NCBI GenBank assembly: GCA_963834365.1
Contig: CAWIBS010000021.1
Coordinates: 186,001-250,000 of the forward strand
Direction: 5' to 3'
Length of the DNA: 64,000 nt
DNA from: CAWJAP01 sp963834365
GTDB lineage: Bacteria; Acidobacteriota; Vicinamibacteria; Vicinamibacterales; Vicinamibacteraceae
Each line of letters begins with the position of its first letter. The first letter of the stretch is position 1. This document shows positions 27,234 to 35,643 of this stretch, piece after piece. The notes beneath the pieces were generated by a model, which was not told where the DNA came from, searched no databases, and saw only the letters and a program-made list of their open reading frames with translations. Both the position numbers and the translations under genes were made by a program.

Positions 27234-27332
27234 TATAGCGCCGCGGATCGCGAGAGGGTCAACGGCACGACCGGGGACGCGGCATCGCTGGCATGAGCGC
27301 CCGTGGGTGTGGTAGCGTTGCGCCTCGCGCGC

Positions 27333-28352
27333 ATGCCGCGCGACTCAAGCGTGACGCGCCCTGTTCCTTCCTCCGCCGCGCCCGCTCGCGCCCGCCTGCT
27401 TCTGGCGGTGAAGTTCGGTGTCAGCGTCGGTCTGCTCGTCCTGCTCTTCCGGCAAACGAATTTCTCGGCGGTTTCGGCTCACGTGCGGGACTTCGATCCC
27501 CGATGGCTGGTCGCCGCGCTCGCGCTGCTGGCCGTCATGGTCACGCTCAGCGCGTGGCGATGGCGGCTGCTGTTGAAGACCCAGGAAGTCGCGTGCTCGC
27601 TCCGGCACCTCGTCGGATCGTTTCTCGTCGCGACCTTCTTCAACAACTTCCTGCCGAGCAACATCGGCGGTGACGTCATTCGCATTGCCGACACGGCCCC
27701 TCTGGCGCGGTCGCGCACGCTCGCCGCGGGCGTCGTCCTGCTCGATCGCGGTCTCGGCCTGCTGGCGCTGGTGCTGGTCGCGGCAGCCGGCGGTGTGCTC
27801 CTGCGCAATATCGCGACGCCGGGCGACGACTCTCCCTACCTGTGGATCGCCTTCGGCCTGGCGGTGGCGGCAGCACTACCGACGCTGTTTGCCCCGGGAC
27901 TTCTCGCGCGCGCCCTGTCGCCGCTGCGATGGCTGGGCCACGGCTGGGTCGACGAGCGGATCGACGTCCTGACGGGCATGCTGCTGCGGTTCGGCCGGAG
28001 CCGCCCGGCGGTCGTCGCCGCGTTCGCGGGCGCGGTCGGCGTGCAACTCGTGCTCGTGGCGTTCTATCTGGCCGTGGCGAGAGCCCTCGGCATCCCGCTG
28101 TCCACACTGGGAGCGCTCCTCGTGGTGCCCGTGAGCCTGGCGGTCCAGATGGTGCCCCTGTCGATCAACGGGTTCGGGGTGCGGGAGGCGGTCTTCGCCT
28201 ACTACTTCCGGCGGCTGGGCCTGACCGTGGACGCCGCCCTGGCGTTGTCGCTCGTCGCCACTGCGACGCTCGCGTTGTTCTCGACATCGGGGGGCGTGGC
28301 GTTCCTGTTGCGACGGCGGCGCCTGTCCCCTCCCCTGCCGGCCGAAGCATGA
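27333..28352 (+). CDS. UPF0104 / LPG-synthase-TM family membrane protein
   Basis: A 339-residue inner-membrane protein with eight or so transmembrane helices. It has the family's sequence landmarks: a tryptophan/arginine pair in LSAWRWRLLL, FFNNFLPSNIGGDVIRI, GVVLLDRGLGLLALV, and near the end VPLSINGFGVREAVFAYYF. Relatives include the flippase-like domain of MprF and AglD; they are thought to move or modify polar lipids. The frame also stays open from a GTG at 27303; I prefer the ATG at 27333. Transcribed away from the GT4 gene, so the 100-base gap is a divergent promoter region. Confidence 0.87.
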   Translation: MPRDSSVTRPVPSSAAPARARLLLAVKFGVSVGLLVLLFRQTNFSAVSAHVRDFDPRWLVAALALLAVMVTLSAWRWRLLLKTQEVACSLRHLVGSFLVATFFNNFLPSNIGGDVIRIADTAPLARSRTLAAGVVLLDRGLGLLALVLVAAAGGVLLRNIATPGDDSPYLWIAFGLAVAAALPTLFAPGLLARALSPLRWLGHGWVDERIDVLTGMLLRFGRSRPAVVAAFAGAVGVQLVLVAFYLAVARALGIPLSTLGALLVVPVSLAVQMVPLSINGFGVREAVFAYYFRRLGLTVDAALALSLVATATLALFSTSGGVAFLLRRRRLSPPLPAEA

Positions 28353-28354
28353 CG

Positions 28355-28384
28355 CCACGGACGGATCGGACAAAATCGGACGGC
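28355..28384 (+). repeat. 3'-end repeat with GATCGGACAAAA words
   Basis: Immediately after the stop codon of the UPF0104 gene: CCACGGACGGATCGGACAAA followed by ATCGGACGG. Same word family as 5930-5988 and 52004-52057. Confidence 0.6.
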
Positions 28385-28409
28385 CGCTCTCTGTCGCCGC
28401 GGTCGTAGT

Positions 28410-28427
28410 GTCCGGCTTCAGCCGGAC
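28410..28427. repeat. GCTGAAGC palindrome (single)
   Basis: GTCCG-GCTTCAGC-CGGAC, an 18-bp perfect hairpin in the gap ahead of the first SSNPLSP lipoprotein. Confidence 0.7.
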
Positions 28428-28588
28428 CCATCGCGTTGAGACTCGAGGTCTGACCCCGTTGGGGTCGGCTGCCCGGCTTCCCGGACTATAGCGAGTCCCG
28501 GTCGCGCCGATACAGCGGACATGCGGCGGTTACATCGCTGCCGCGTCGCGTCTGAAACCCCGTGATCCGCGTCGAGGCGGAGGTTCTG

Positions 28589-29866
28589 ATGTCCGTCAAT
28601 ACTCGCAGGCCGCCCGCGACGGTCCTGCTGGCCGTTCTGAGCGCCGCCGCCATCGCCGGTTGTGAAGCGTCGAAGAGCAGCAACCCGCTCTCTCCAAGCG
28701 TGGCGGGGCCTATTCCGGGCGTGTCAATCTCCGCGCCCAAGCCGCTCGAACCCGCTAATGGCACGCAGTTCGTCGAAGGTACCGCGGTGACGCTGCTCAT
28801 CGAGAACGCCGCCACCAGCGGCGAGCGCCCGGTCTGGCTGCAGCTCGAGGTCGCCACCGACGCCGCGTTTTCGAGCCGGGTCCACACGGTTGAGCGCCTC
28901 GACCCTGGCCCCAACGGGCGCACCAGCTACAAGCTGCCCATCGAACTGGGGTCCGGGCGCGCCTACTACTGGCGAGCGCGGGCTCTCGATGGCGCCAACA
29001 CCGGCCCGTTTTCGACCGGAACGATGTTCCAGATGACGGTGGCGCTGCGCATCGAGACGCCGGTGCCCCTCTCGCCCATCCGGCGTGAAGTGACGCCGAG
29101 CAGTCAGCCCGAGCTCGTGGTGGGCAACACGGCGATTGTCGGGACGCCGGCCGGCGCCGTGCTCTATCGGTTCGAGGTGGCGGAAGACCTGTCGTTCGGC
29201 CGGATGGTGGCAATCTGGACGGTCCCGCGCAGCGACGGCGGCACGACGAGTGTGGTCTCGACGCCGCTCGGCCTGGCCAAGGAATACTACTGGCGGGTCA
29301 GCGCGACCGACGGCAACTACACCAGCACGCTGTCCAACGTGCAGGCTTTCCGGACGCCCGCGCCGGTGGCGCCACCGCCGCCGCCACCGCCGCCCACGAC
29401 CCCGGCGCCGGGACCGGCACCCTCGCCGACTCCGCCGCCGGCTCCGCCGCCGACTCCGCCGCCGGCGCCGGCGCCCGGTGGCGGGACGGTCGGCCCGAAC
29501 CGGTCCATTTCGCCCAACGAGGCGCTGGAGATCGTCCGCGCGATCCACGACGGCCTCCGCTACGATCTCGGATCCTCGTCAACGCGTGAAGGGCGCAACG
29601 CGTTCTTCTGGTCGGCGATGGCGGCCGTCCACTACGGCCATCCGACATGGAATCCGCGAGGCGGCGACCCCGACTGGTGCGTGAAGGACGCGGGAGGCGG
29701 GCGGCCGCCGTCCGACGACGTCATGACACGCTGCGGAAGCCGCGAAGCGTGGGACATCATCGGCGGCGCTGGCGCGAACGGCTACAGCTTCCACCTGGAT
29801 TACATCGGGGTGCTGCCAGGGGGACAGAACGTGTACCCGCCGCCGCGCAGCTCGCTGCCGCGGTAG
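28589..29866 (+). CDS. lipoprotein with two beta-sandwich domains, proline-rich linker and novel C-terminal module
   Basis: A 425-residue secreted lipoprotein. The start is fixed by GGAGG five bases ahead of ATG. The lipobox AIAGC puts the lipidated cysteine at 25, followed by EASKSSNPLSPS. Residues 45-255 are two fibronectin-like units, each ending in a YYWRARA or YYWRVSA strand. Residues 258-304 are a Pro/Ala linker. Residues 305-425 are a compact module with FFWSAMA, VHYGHP, WCVKDAGGGRPPSDDV, CGSR, WDIIGGAGANGYSFHLDYIG and the ending SLPR; its two cysteines could form a disulfide. The lipoprotein ending at 31783 has the same module. I know no function for it; surface exposure is inferred. 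Confidence 0.85.
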   Translation: MSVNTRRPPATVLLAVLSAAAIAGCEASKSSNPLSPSVAGPIPGVSISAPKPLEPANGTQFVEGTAVTLLIENAATSGERPVWLQLEVATDAAFSSRVHTVERLDPGPNGRTSYKLPIELGSGRAYYWRARALDGANTGPFSTGTMFQMTVALRIETPVPLSPIRREVTPSSQPELVVGNTAIVGTPAGAVLYRFEVAEDLSFGRMVAIWTVPRSDGGTTSVVSTPLGLAKEYYWRVSATDGNYTSTLSNVQAFRTPAPVAPPPPPPPPTTPAPGPAPSPTPPPAPPPTPPPAPAPGGGTVGPNRSISPNEALEIVRAIHDGLRYDLGSSSTREGRNAFFWSAMAAVHYGHPTWNPRGGDPDWCVKDAGGGRPPSDDVMTRCGSREAWDIIGGAGANGYSFHLDYIGVLPGGQNVYPPPRSSLPR

Positions 29867-30100
29867 GCACGCACGCCCTTCATCCTTGACGATGCTTTTG
29901 CTTTCCGGGCACAATGCGGGCCTGCAGGTGCGTCGCGAGGGCGCCTGATCGGCGCCGTCCCGTGGTCACGCGCCGCGCTCGACGCGGTTCTGCTCTCCGT
30001 GTGCTGAACTCAGCGCGACGAAAGCCCGACCGAAATGCCGCCCGTGGCGCGCTCCCGACTGGAGCGCGCGCGAGCTTTGTGCGTAAGGAGTGCTGTGAGC

Positions 30101-30883
30101 ATGTTCTGGAAGTCCCGGCCTGCGACCCTCGCCCTGCTGCTGTTGCCGGCGCTCGCGTCTGCGCAGACAACGCCGGCACCGCCGAGCGCCACAGTGCCGG
30201 CACGCGGCTTCGCGGCCATCCACTTCGGTGGCCAGGCGGGCTCGTCCGATCTGACCGACGAGTTCACGTTCTCTCAGTACGACGAAACGGCCTCGGTCCG
30301 CATCGCGCAGAGTCATGGGGGCGGCTTCCTGTTCAACATCGAGGGGGGCGCGCGCGTCTACGGCCGCATCTACGCCGGCCTCGCCATCACGCAGGTATCG
30401 AGCGACATCGACACGATCGTCAGCGCAAGCATTCCCCACCCGCTCGTGTTCGATCAACCGCGCAGCGCCCAGCTGGTGACGTCGGAACTGGACCATAGCG
30501 AAACGGGCTTCCACCTCTTCGGGCGCTACGTCTACCCGGTCAACGACGACTTCGAGATCGGCGTCTCCGTGGGACCGTCGTTCATCAACGTCTCGCACGA
30601 CGTCGTCACCGGCATCAGCTTCCAGGAAGGCGAAGAGCCGTTCAACTCGGTGACGATCACCGAGACCTCACAGCGTGAAGAGAGCGAGACGGTCGTGGCC
30701 TTCAACTTCGGGATCAACGGCACCTACCGGCTCACCGGCCAGTGGGGCCTGGATGGGTTCTTCCGATACGTCCGGGGCAGCTTTGACGTGCCGGGCGCGA
30801 GCACCAATACCGTGGAAATCAATACCTTGGAAATCAAGGCCGGCGGCGCACAGTTCGGCGTCGGCGTGCGTTACGGCTTCTGA
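30101..30883 (+). CDS. outer-membrane beta-barrel protein
   Basis: A 260-residue exported protein. The ATG follows AAGGAG by ten bases; the signal peptide ends LASAQ. The mature chain consists of amphipathic beta-strands (GFAAIHFGGQAG, FLFNIEGGARVYGRIYAGLAI, FHLFGRYVYPVNDDFEIGVSVGPSF, FGINGTYRLTGQWGLDGFFRYV) and ends in GVGVRYGF, a terminal phenylalanine as recognised by the BAM machinery. It fits a small OmpA/OmpW-like barrel. It sits between the two lipoproteins with the shared C-terminal module; the second lipoprotein starts 28 bases later behind a strong ribosome binding site, so these two at least are one operon. Confidence 0.82.
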   Translation: MFWKSRPATLALLLLPALASAQTTPAPPSATVPARGFAAIHFGGQAGSSDLTDEFTFSQYDETASVRIAQSHGGGFLFNIEGGARVYGRIYAGLAITQVSSDIDTIVSASIPHPLVFDQPRSAQLVTSELDHSETGFHLFGRYVYPVNDDFEIGVSVGPSFINVSHDVVTGISFQEGEEPFNSVTITETSQREESETVVAFNFGINGTYRLTGQWGLDGFFRYVRGSFDVPGASTNTVEINTLEIKAGGAQFGVGVRYGF

Positions 30884-30910
30884 CGCCGGCGCGATGTTTG
30901 TGGAGGAGAA

Positions 30911-31783
30911 ATGACCCGAGTACCCGCCCTGGGCCTCGCACTCGTCGCCTGCGCCGCCGTGGCCTGCAGCAACAGCTCCAACCCGCTGTCGCCGGGGGCA
31001 TCGACCCCGGGATCGACCGCCGCCGGCCCGGGCGGCACGACGCTCAAGGCCGGGACCCCGGTCGCCGCGTCTCCCTCCGGCGATGTCGTCGTGGACACGC
31101 TGACGCCGACGCTCCAGCTGACCAACGTTCGCGGCACCCACGAGTCGTCCACACGGTTTGCCTACGAGATCGAGCTCTATCGCGCCTCGGACAACGAGCG
31201 CCTGCTCAACTCGACGGTGGCTGCGGGCTCGGGCGACACCACCAGCTTCGAAGTACCCGAGGGCACGCTGGCCCACGACACCGTCTACCGGTGGCGCGGC
31301 CGTGCGCGGCTGGACGCGGCGTTCGCGGGCTGGTCCACGACGTCGAACTTCAAGACGCTGCCTCCCCCGCGCCCGGTTGTCGTCGCCAGCGCTCCCGTCG
31401 GCTCGGTCGGCCCGACTCGTGGCATCGGCGCGAACGAAGTCCTGGCGATCATCATGAACTACCACAACGCGAGCCGGGCCAACCTCGGACGCAACTCGAG
31501 CCGTGAATCGCGGGTGGCGTTCTTCTGGAGCGCGATGGCCATCGTCCATTACGGGCATCCGCAGTTCAACCCGGCCGGGGGCGATCCGGGCTGGTGCGTG
31601 AAGGACGCCGGGGGTGGACGCCCGCCGTCAGACGACGTGATCGTGCAGTGCGGCAGCCGCGACTCCTGGGACATCATCGGCGGCGCGGGCGCCGACGGTT
31701 ATTCGTTCCATCTCGACTACATCGGGCGGCTGGGCGGCGAGCAGAACGTCTATCCGCCGCCGCCTGGCTCGCTACCGCGATAG
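30911..31783 (+). CDS. lipoprotein sharing the novel C-terminal module (paralogue)
   Basis: A 290-residue lipoprotein. GGAGGAGAA precedes the ATG; lipobox AAVAC gives the lipidated cysteine at 19, followed by SNSSNPLSPG, the same motif as in the lipoprotein ending at 29866. Residues 45-150 form one fibronectin-like unit ending YRWRGRARLD. Residues 170-290 are the same 121-residue module as in that lipoprotein: an ungapped alignment by eye gives 86 identical positions, including both cysteines, and the protein also ends SLPR. It is shorter by one beta-sandwich and the proline-rich linker. Function unknown; the pair looks like duplicated cell-surface components associated with the beta-barrel between them. 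Confidence 0.85.
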   Translation: MTRVPALGLALVACAAVACSNSSNPLSPGASTPGSTAAGPGGTTLKAGTPVAASPSGDVVVDTLTPTLQLTNVRGTHESSTRFAYEIELYRASDNERLLNSTVAAGSGDTTSFEVPEGTLAHDTVYRWRGRARLDAAFAGWSTTSNFKTLPPPRPVVVASAPVGSVGPTRGIGANEVLAIIMNYHNASRANLGRNSSRESRVAFFWSAMAIVHYGHPQFNPAGGDPGWCVKDAGGGRPPSDDVIVQCGSRDSWDIIGGAGADGYSFHLDYIGRLGGEQNVYPPPPGSLPR

Positions 31784-31792
31784 GTCTTCCGT

Positions 31793-31868
31793 GGCGCGGC
31801 TGAAGCCGCGCCCTCCTGCGGTCCGAGTGGCCGACACGCTCCGCAGGAGGGCCGGGCTTCAGCCCGGC
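31793..31868. repeat. 76-bp paired-palindrome element (copy 1)
   Basis: Two GCTGAAGC palindromes (GGCGCGGCTGAAGCCGCGCC and GCCGGGCTTCAGCCCGGC) flank an inner inverted repeat CCTCCTGCGG / CCGCAGGAGG. The same layout occurs at 41326 and 56105. A short TAGCCTG-type tandem repeat follows at 31888-31914. Confidence 0.8.
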
Positions 31869-31919
31869 CGCTCGGAGGCTCCGCCCGCAGCCTGCAGCCC
31901 GTAGCCTGTAGCCGTTTTC

Positions 31920-32642
31920 GTGTCCGACGACGCCACGTTCTACCGTTCGTTCTCGGAGAAGCAGCTCACGGGCTACGGCAGCTCGCGGCGCGGGCGCATC
32001 GAGCGCACCCGCCTGGCGCTGCTGATGGAATACGCCCGGCCACCCGGGGACCTGCTCGAGATCGGTCCGGGCCATGGCTCGCTGGCCGAGGCCGCGGTGA
32101 AGGCGGGCTGGCGCTATCGCGCCATCGAGGCCAGCCCGATCCTCATCGACGTGCTCCGCCGGAAGGGCCTCGAGGTCATCGAGGCCTTCACGCCCCCCAT
32201 TCCCGTCGCCGATGGAAGCGCTGACGTCGTCTATGCCGATCAGGTGCTCGAGCACATGTCGGGCATCGACGCCGCTCGCGCCTTCGTCGCCGAAGCCCGG
32301 CGCGCCCTGCGTCCCGGTGGCGTGTTCTTCGTCGTCGTCCCGGACTACCTGAAGGAGCGCACGTTCTTCTGGGATGTGGACTACACGCACAACTTCGTGA
32401 CGACCGAACGTCGCGTGCGCCAGCTGCTCTACGACGGCGGGTTCGAGATGGCGCGCACCGTCCGGAGCATCGGCGTGGCGACCGGCATCCGGCGCGACCT
32501 GCTCGCGGCCGTCGCGCTGCTCGTCAACGTGCCGGGAGTCGATGCGCTGTCGCGCTACACCGGCACCACCGAGCTTCTGTTCAAGATTCGCAAGAATCTC
32601 TTCGAGACGCTGACGTTCGTCGCCAGGCCTGTCCGGTCGTGA
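31920..32642 (+). CDS. class I SAM-dependent methyltransferase
   Basis: A 240-residue cytoplasmic methyltransferase. Motif I is LLEIGPGHGSLAEAA, the acidic residue after strand 2 is in YRAIEASP, motif II is ADVVYADQVLEHM, and post-motif RALRPGGVFFVVVPDY ends the Rossmann core. The C-terminal part (FFWDVDYTHNFVTTERRVRQLLYDGGF) is typical of methyltransferases that work on sugars or lipid-linked glycans. The start is GTG at 31920, straight after the repeats. It overlaps the following UPF0104-type gene by GTGA, so the two are coupled. Confidence 0.87.
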   Translation: MSDDATFYRSFSEKQLTGYGSSRRGRIERTRLALLMEYARPPGDLLEIGPGHGSLAEAAVKAGWRYRAIEASPILIDVLRRKGLEVIEAFTPPIPVADGSADVVYADQVLEHMSGIDAARAFVAEARRALRPGGVFFVVVPDYLKERTFFWDVDYTHNFVTTERRVRQLLYDGGFEMARTVRSIGVATGIRRDLLAAVALLVNVPGVDALSRYTGTTELLFKIRKNLFETLTFVARPVRS

Positions 32643-33606
32643 TCGCGTCGATCGCGCGCTCGCTGTGGTTCCGGCTCGGCGTCACGCTGGCGATTCTCAC
32701 CTGGCTCGCGAGCAGCATCGACCTGGCCGACGCGCTGCGCGCCATTGCGCGGGTCGATCTGGCGGCGGTCGCCAGCGTGGCGCCGTGCTCGTCGCCCTCG
32801 ACCGCGTGGTGATGATCTGGCGCTGGGTGCTGCTGCTGCGCGCGACCGGAGCGCCGGTCACGACCTCGACCGCCGCGCGCATCTTCCTCGTCAGCTCGTT
32901 CGTCGGCAGTTTCCTGCCCGCCGGCGTCGGCGGCGATGCAGCCCGCGCGTGGCAGCTGTCGCGCCACACGGCGCGCGGGCACGAGGCCATCGCGTCGGTG
33001 GCCGTCGATCGCCTGCTCGGCGTCATCGCCATCGTCGTGCTCGGCGCGCGCTGGGCACGTTTGCCTCGCGTGCACCTGCTCGCGGCCGACTCGCGCGGCC
33101 CTGCTCGTGGTCGGCGATCGCTGGCGGCGGCCGCCGCGGCGAGCCTGCTGTGGCTCGACCGACTCGTGCCCGCCTGCTCCCGGCGACGCTGGCGCACGGG
33201 CCGATGGGCGCCATCGCGGAGGCGGTCGCCGCGGACGATGGCGGACTACCGCGCCCGGCCACGGGTCCTGGCCGGCGTCCTGGCGCTGTCGTTCGCCGTC
33301 CAGTTCCTGCGCATCCTGCAGGCGTACGTCCTCGGGCTGGGCCTCGGGCCTGACCGTTCCGTTTCGCTACTACCTGGCCTTCATGCCGGTCGGACTGCTG
33401 ATGCTGCTGCTGCCGCATCTCGGTGAGCGGATTCGGCCTGCCGCAGGGAGTCATCGTCTGGCTGCTGCGTCCGCTCGGCGTGCCCGACGCGCAGTCGTTC
33501 GCGCTCGTCGACGCTCATCGTCCTGTCGGGCCTGGCGGCCAATCTGCCGGGTGCCTGGCTTTACCTCACCGGGAACCGGACGGTCGGAGCGATCGCTCCG
33601 GGTAGA
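32639..33606 (+). CDS. UPF0104 / LPG-synthase-TM family membrane protein (several frameshifts)
   Basis: Broken relative of the gene at 27333. Pieces in different frames read as one protein: a first helix (VIASIARSLWFRLGVTLAIL), then LDRVVMIWRWVLLLRATG, IFLVSSFVGSFLPAGVGGDAARAWQLSR, VAVDRLLGVIAIVVLGA, then LSFAVQFLRILQAYVLGLGLG, PFRYYLAFMPVGLLMLLLP and GFGLPQGVIVWLL. Frame changes fall near 32790, 33090, 33345 and 33420. The start GTG overlaps the methyltransferase stop. With four or more indels it could be a pseudogene, but the hydrophobic segments and family motifs are preserved, so I favour sequence errors. Confidence 0.65.
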
Positions 33607-33621
33607 CGCCTCACCCGTGCC

Positions 33622-33660
33622 GTCTCCCAGTCGCCCAGCCGCCAGTCCGCCCAGTCGCCC
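33622..33660. repeat. C-rich short tandem repeat
   Basis: Degenerate CAGTCGCCC / CAGCCGCC units just upstream of the radical SAM promoter; the complement matches the tract at 17700-17772. Confidence 0.55.
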
Positions 33661-33668
33661 GGTTTCCG

Positions 33669-33697
33669 TTGTTACTTCGACGGAAATCTTGTAGAAT
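33669..33697 (+). promoter_or_regulatory. sigma-70 promoter of the radical SAM gene
   Basis: TTGTTA (33669-33674) and TAGAAT (33692-33697) are separated by exactly 17 nt. Transcription would start near 33704, two or three bases before the ATG at 33707, which implies a leaderless mRNA. Confidence 0.6.
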
Positions 33698-33706
33698 CAG
33701 GTGCTT

Positions 33707-34964
33707 ATGGCACAGGTCTACGCTGCCAAGTATCTTGCGAAAGCCGCTCTGAGCGCCCCGCGCGACCTCGTCAATTCCTACGTCGCGCGGTTCAAGCCGA
33801 TCCACCCCACGGTGCTCATCTTCCACATCACCTTCGTGTGCGACGCACGCTGCGAGATGTGCAACAACTGGAAGCGCGGCAACCGCAAGGAAGACATGAG
33901 CCTGGCCGACATCGAGAAGGCCTTCTCGTCGCCGCTCTGGAAGGACATCGAGAACTGCAGCATCTCCGGCGGCGAGCCGACGACGCGCAACGATCTCGTG
34001 GACATCATCCGGGTGTGCATCGACAAGCTGCCGAAGCTTCGCAAGCTGACGCTGAACACGACCGGCATGACGCCGCATCGCGCCATCCCGATGCTGACGA
34101 AGATCGTCGAGCTCTGTCACGAGCGGAACGTCATCTTCAGCACGCGCGTGTCGATCGACGGCGTCAACGACGTCCACAACGAGGTGCGGCAGGTCAAGCG
34201 CGGCTTCGACAAGGCCAACGAGACGATCCGGGCCATGAAGGCCCTGCAGGAGAAGTACCGCTTCAACTTCGGCATCTCGACGACCATCTTCTCGATGAAC
34301 CTCGACGATGCGGACAACATCCTGGCATGGGCGCGCCGCGAGAAGCTGGACATCGTGTTCAACATGGTCCGGTTCACCGACGGCATGCTGAACAACGAGA
34401 AGCTCGCGTCGAACATCCGGCCGATGGGACTCGAGGAAGCCCGCATGCGCGAGTTCTTCCTCGATCGCGTGCGCAAGGATCCGCTGCTCGACGGCCAGAA
34501 CTACATCTACATGCACTACTCGGACATGATCGCGAACGGCTACCACCGTCTCGCGCCGTGCCCGTTCCAGACCCAGGGCATCATGCTGAACCCCGACGGC
34601 GGCCTGTTCTTCTGCGAGAACAGCCAGGTCATCGGCAACGTGCTCAACGAGGATCCGGAGGAGATCTACTTCCGCGCGACCGAGCCAGGAGCACCGCGAC
34701 TGGATCCGCGACAAGAAGTGCCCGAGCTGCCTCAGCCCGTGTCAGATGAACGTCGCGGCCATCAAGCAGGTGGTGCCGTACGCCCGCTTCCTCGTCCGTG
34801 CGTCGCGCGAGAAGCGCCGCGCTCCGCGCGCTGCAGCCCGCGACCGCATAGGCGGGCGGGAGTCGCCGGCGGAAGCGACCGAGAAAGATCCCGTTCCCTC
34901 ATCTGCACTCCGGCCGTCACCGGGAGTCGAGCAGGGCGCCGGCGACGTTCGAGCAGGGCTGTGA
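33707..34964 (+). CDS. radical SAM protein with C-terminal cysteine cluster (frameshifted)
   Basis: About 415 residues. The CX3CX2C motif CDARCEMC (C45, C49, C52) binds the radical-generating iron-sulfur cluster; SISGGEPTTR is the SAM-binding GGE motif; RVSIDGVNDVHNEVR follows as in SPASM-type enzymes. After TTIFSMNLDDADNIL the protein reaches CPFQTQGIMLNPDGGLFFCENS. A one-base insertion near 34685 then switches frame, and the restored C-terminus has CPSCLSPC, completing an auxiliary cluster. The substrate is unknown; neighbours suggest a sugar, lipid or peptide of the envelope. The true stop is uncertain (34850-34964) because another indel is possible; the 3' end overlaps the convergent hydrolase. 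Confidence 0.8.
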
Positions 34965-35568
34965 CGGGTCGAGCTCCTCCTGGTTGATCGTGTGGCCCAT
35001 CCCGGGATAGAGGCGAAGATCGACGGTCCCGCCCAGCGCGTCGAGCACGCGCGCGGCTTCCTCGACGCTGCGGCACCGGGAATGAAAGTCCTGGTCGCTG
35101 CAGCCCAGGAAGACCGGTGTCCCGTCGAGCGTCCCTGGCGGTCGTGTTCGGTCCCGGCGGCCCGATCAGCGCGCCGCTGAGCCCGACGATGCCGCCGTAA
35201 CGCCGAGGATGTCGTGAGCGAACTCGAGCGCTAGGCACGCGCCCTGCGAGAAGCCGAGCACCATCGACCGGCTCGGCCGGCAGCCCGGCGGATTCGAGAC
35301 GCTCCACGAGCGAGCCCACGAGGGCGAGCGCCGAGCTCAGATACGGTTCGTTGGCCTCGAGCGGCGCGAGAAAGCGCTGCGGATACCAGGTGTAGTCGTG
35401 CGCCTGCGGAACGAGAAAGGCGACGTCCGGCTGTGCGAGATGCTCGGCGAGCCCGAGCATGTCCTCGGCGGATCCTCCGCGGCCATGGAGGAGGACCGCG
35501 CCAGCTTGCGCGCGATCGAGCGGCGCGCCAGCTACAGTCTCAGTCGTGGGCCGGACGTTGAGGAGCAT
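34918..35568 (-). CDS. alpha/beta hydrolase, phospholipase/carboxylesterase type (frameshifted)
   Basis: About 215 residues once the frames near 35270 and 35150 are joined. It has VLLHGRGGSAEDML (the oxyanion-hole HGRGG), a nucleophile elbow read as GFSQGA in the second frame, YGGIVGLSGALIGPPG, then VFLGCSDQDFH with the catalytic aspartate and GMGHTINQEEL with the catalytic histidine. This triad and length match the small serine esterases of the YpfH/carboxylesterase group, which hydrolyse short esters or lysophospholipids. Convergent with the radical SAM gene. Confidence 0.72.
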
Positions 35569-35643
35569 CGAAGGTCGGCCACGCCAGGCTCGCGGTCAGT
35601 GTCGTACGTTTCGTATTCGGTCGTCATGTCCGTCATGTCAAGG

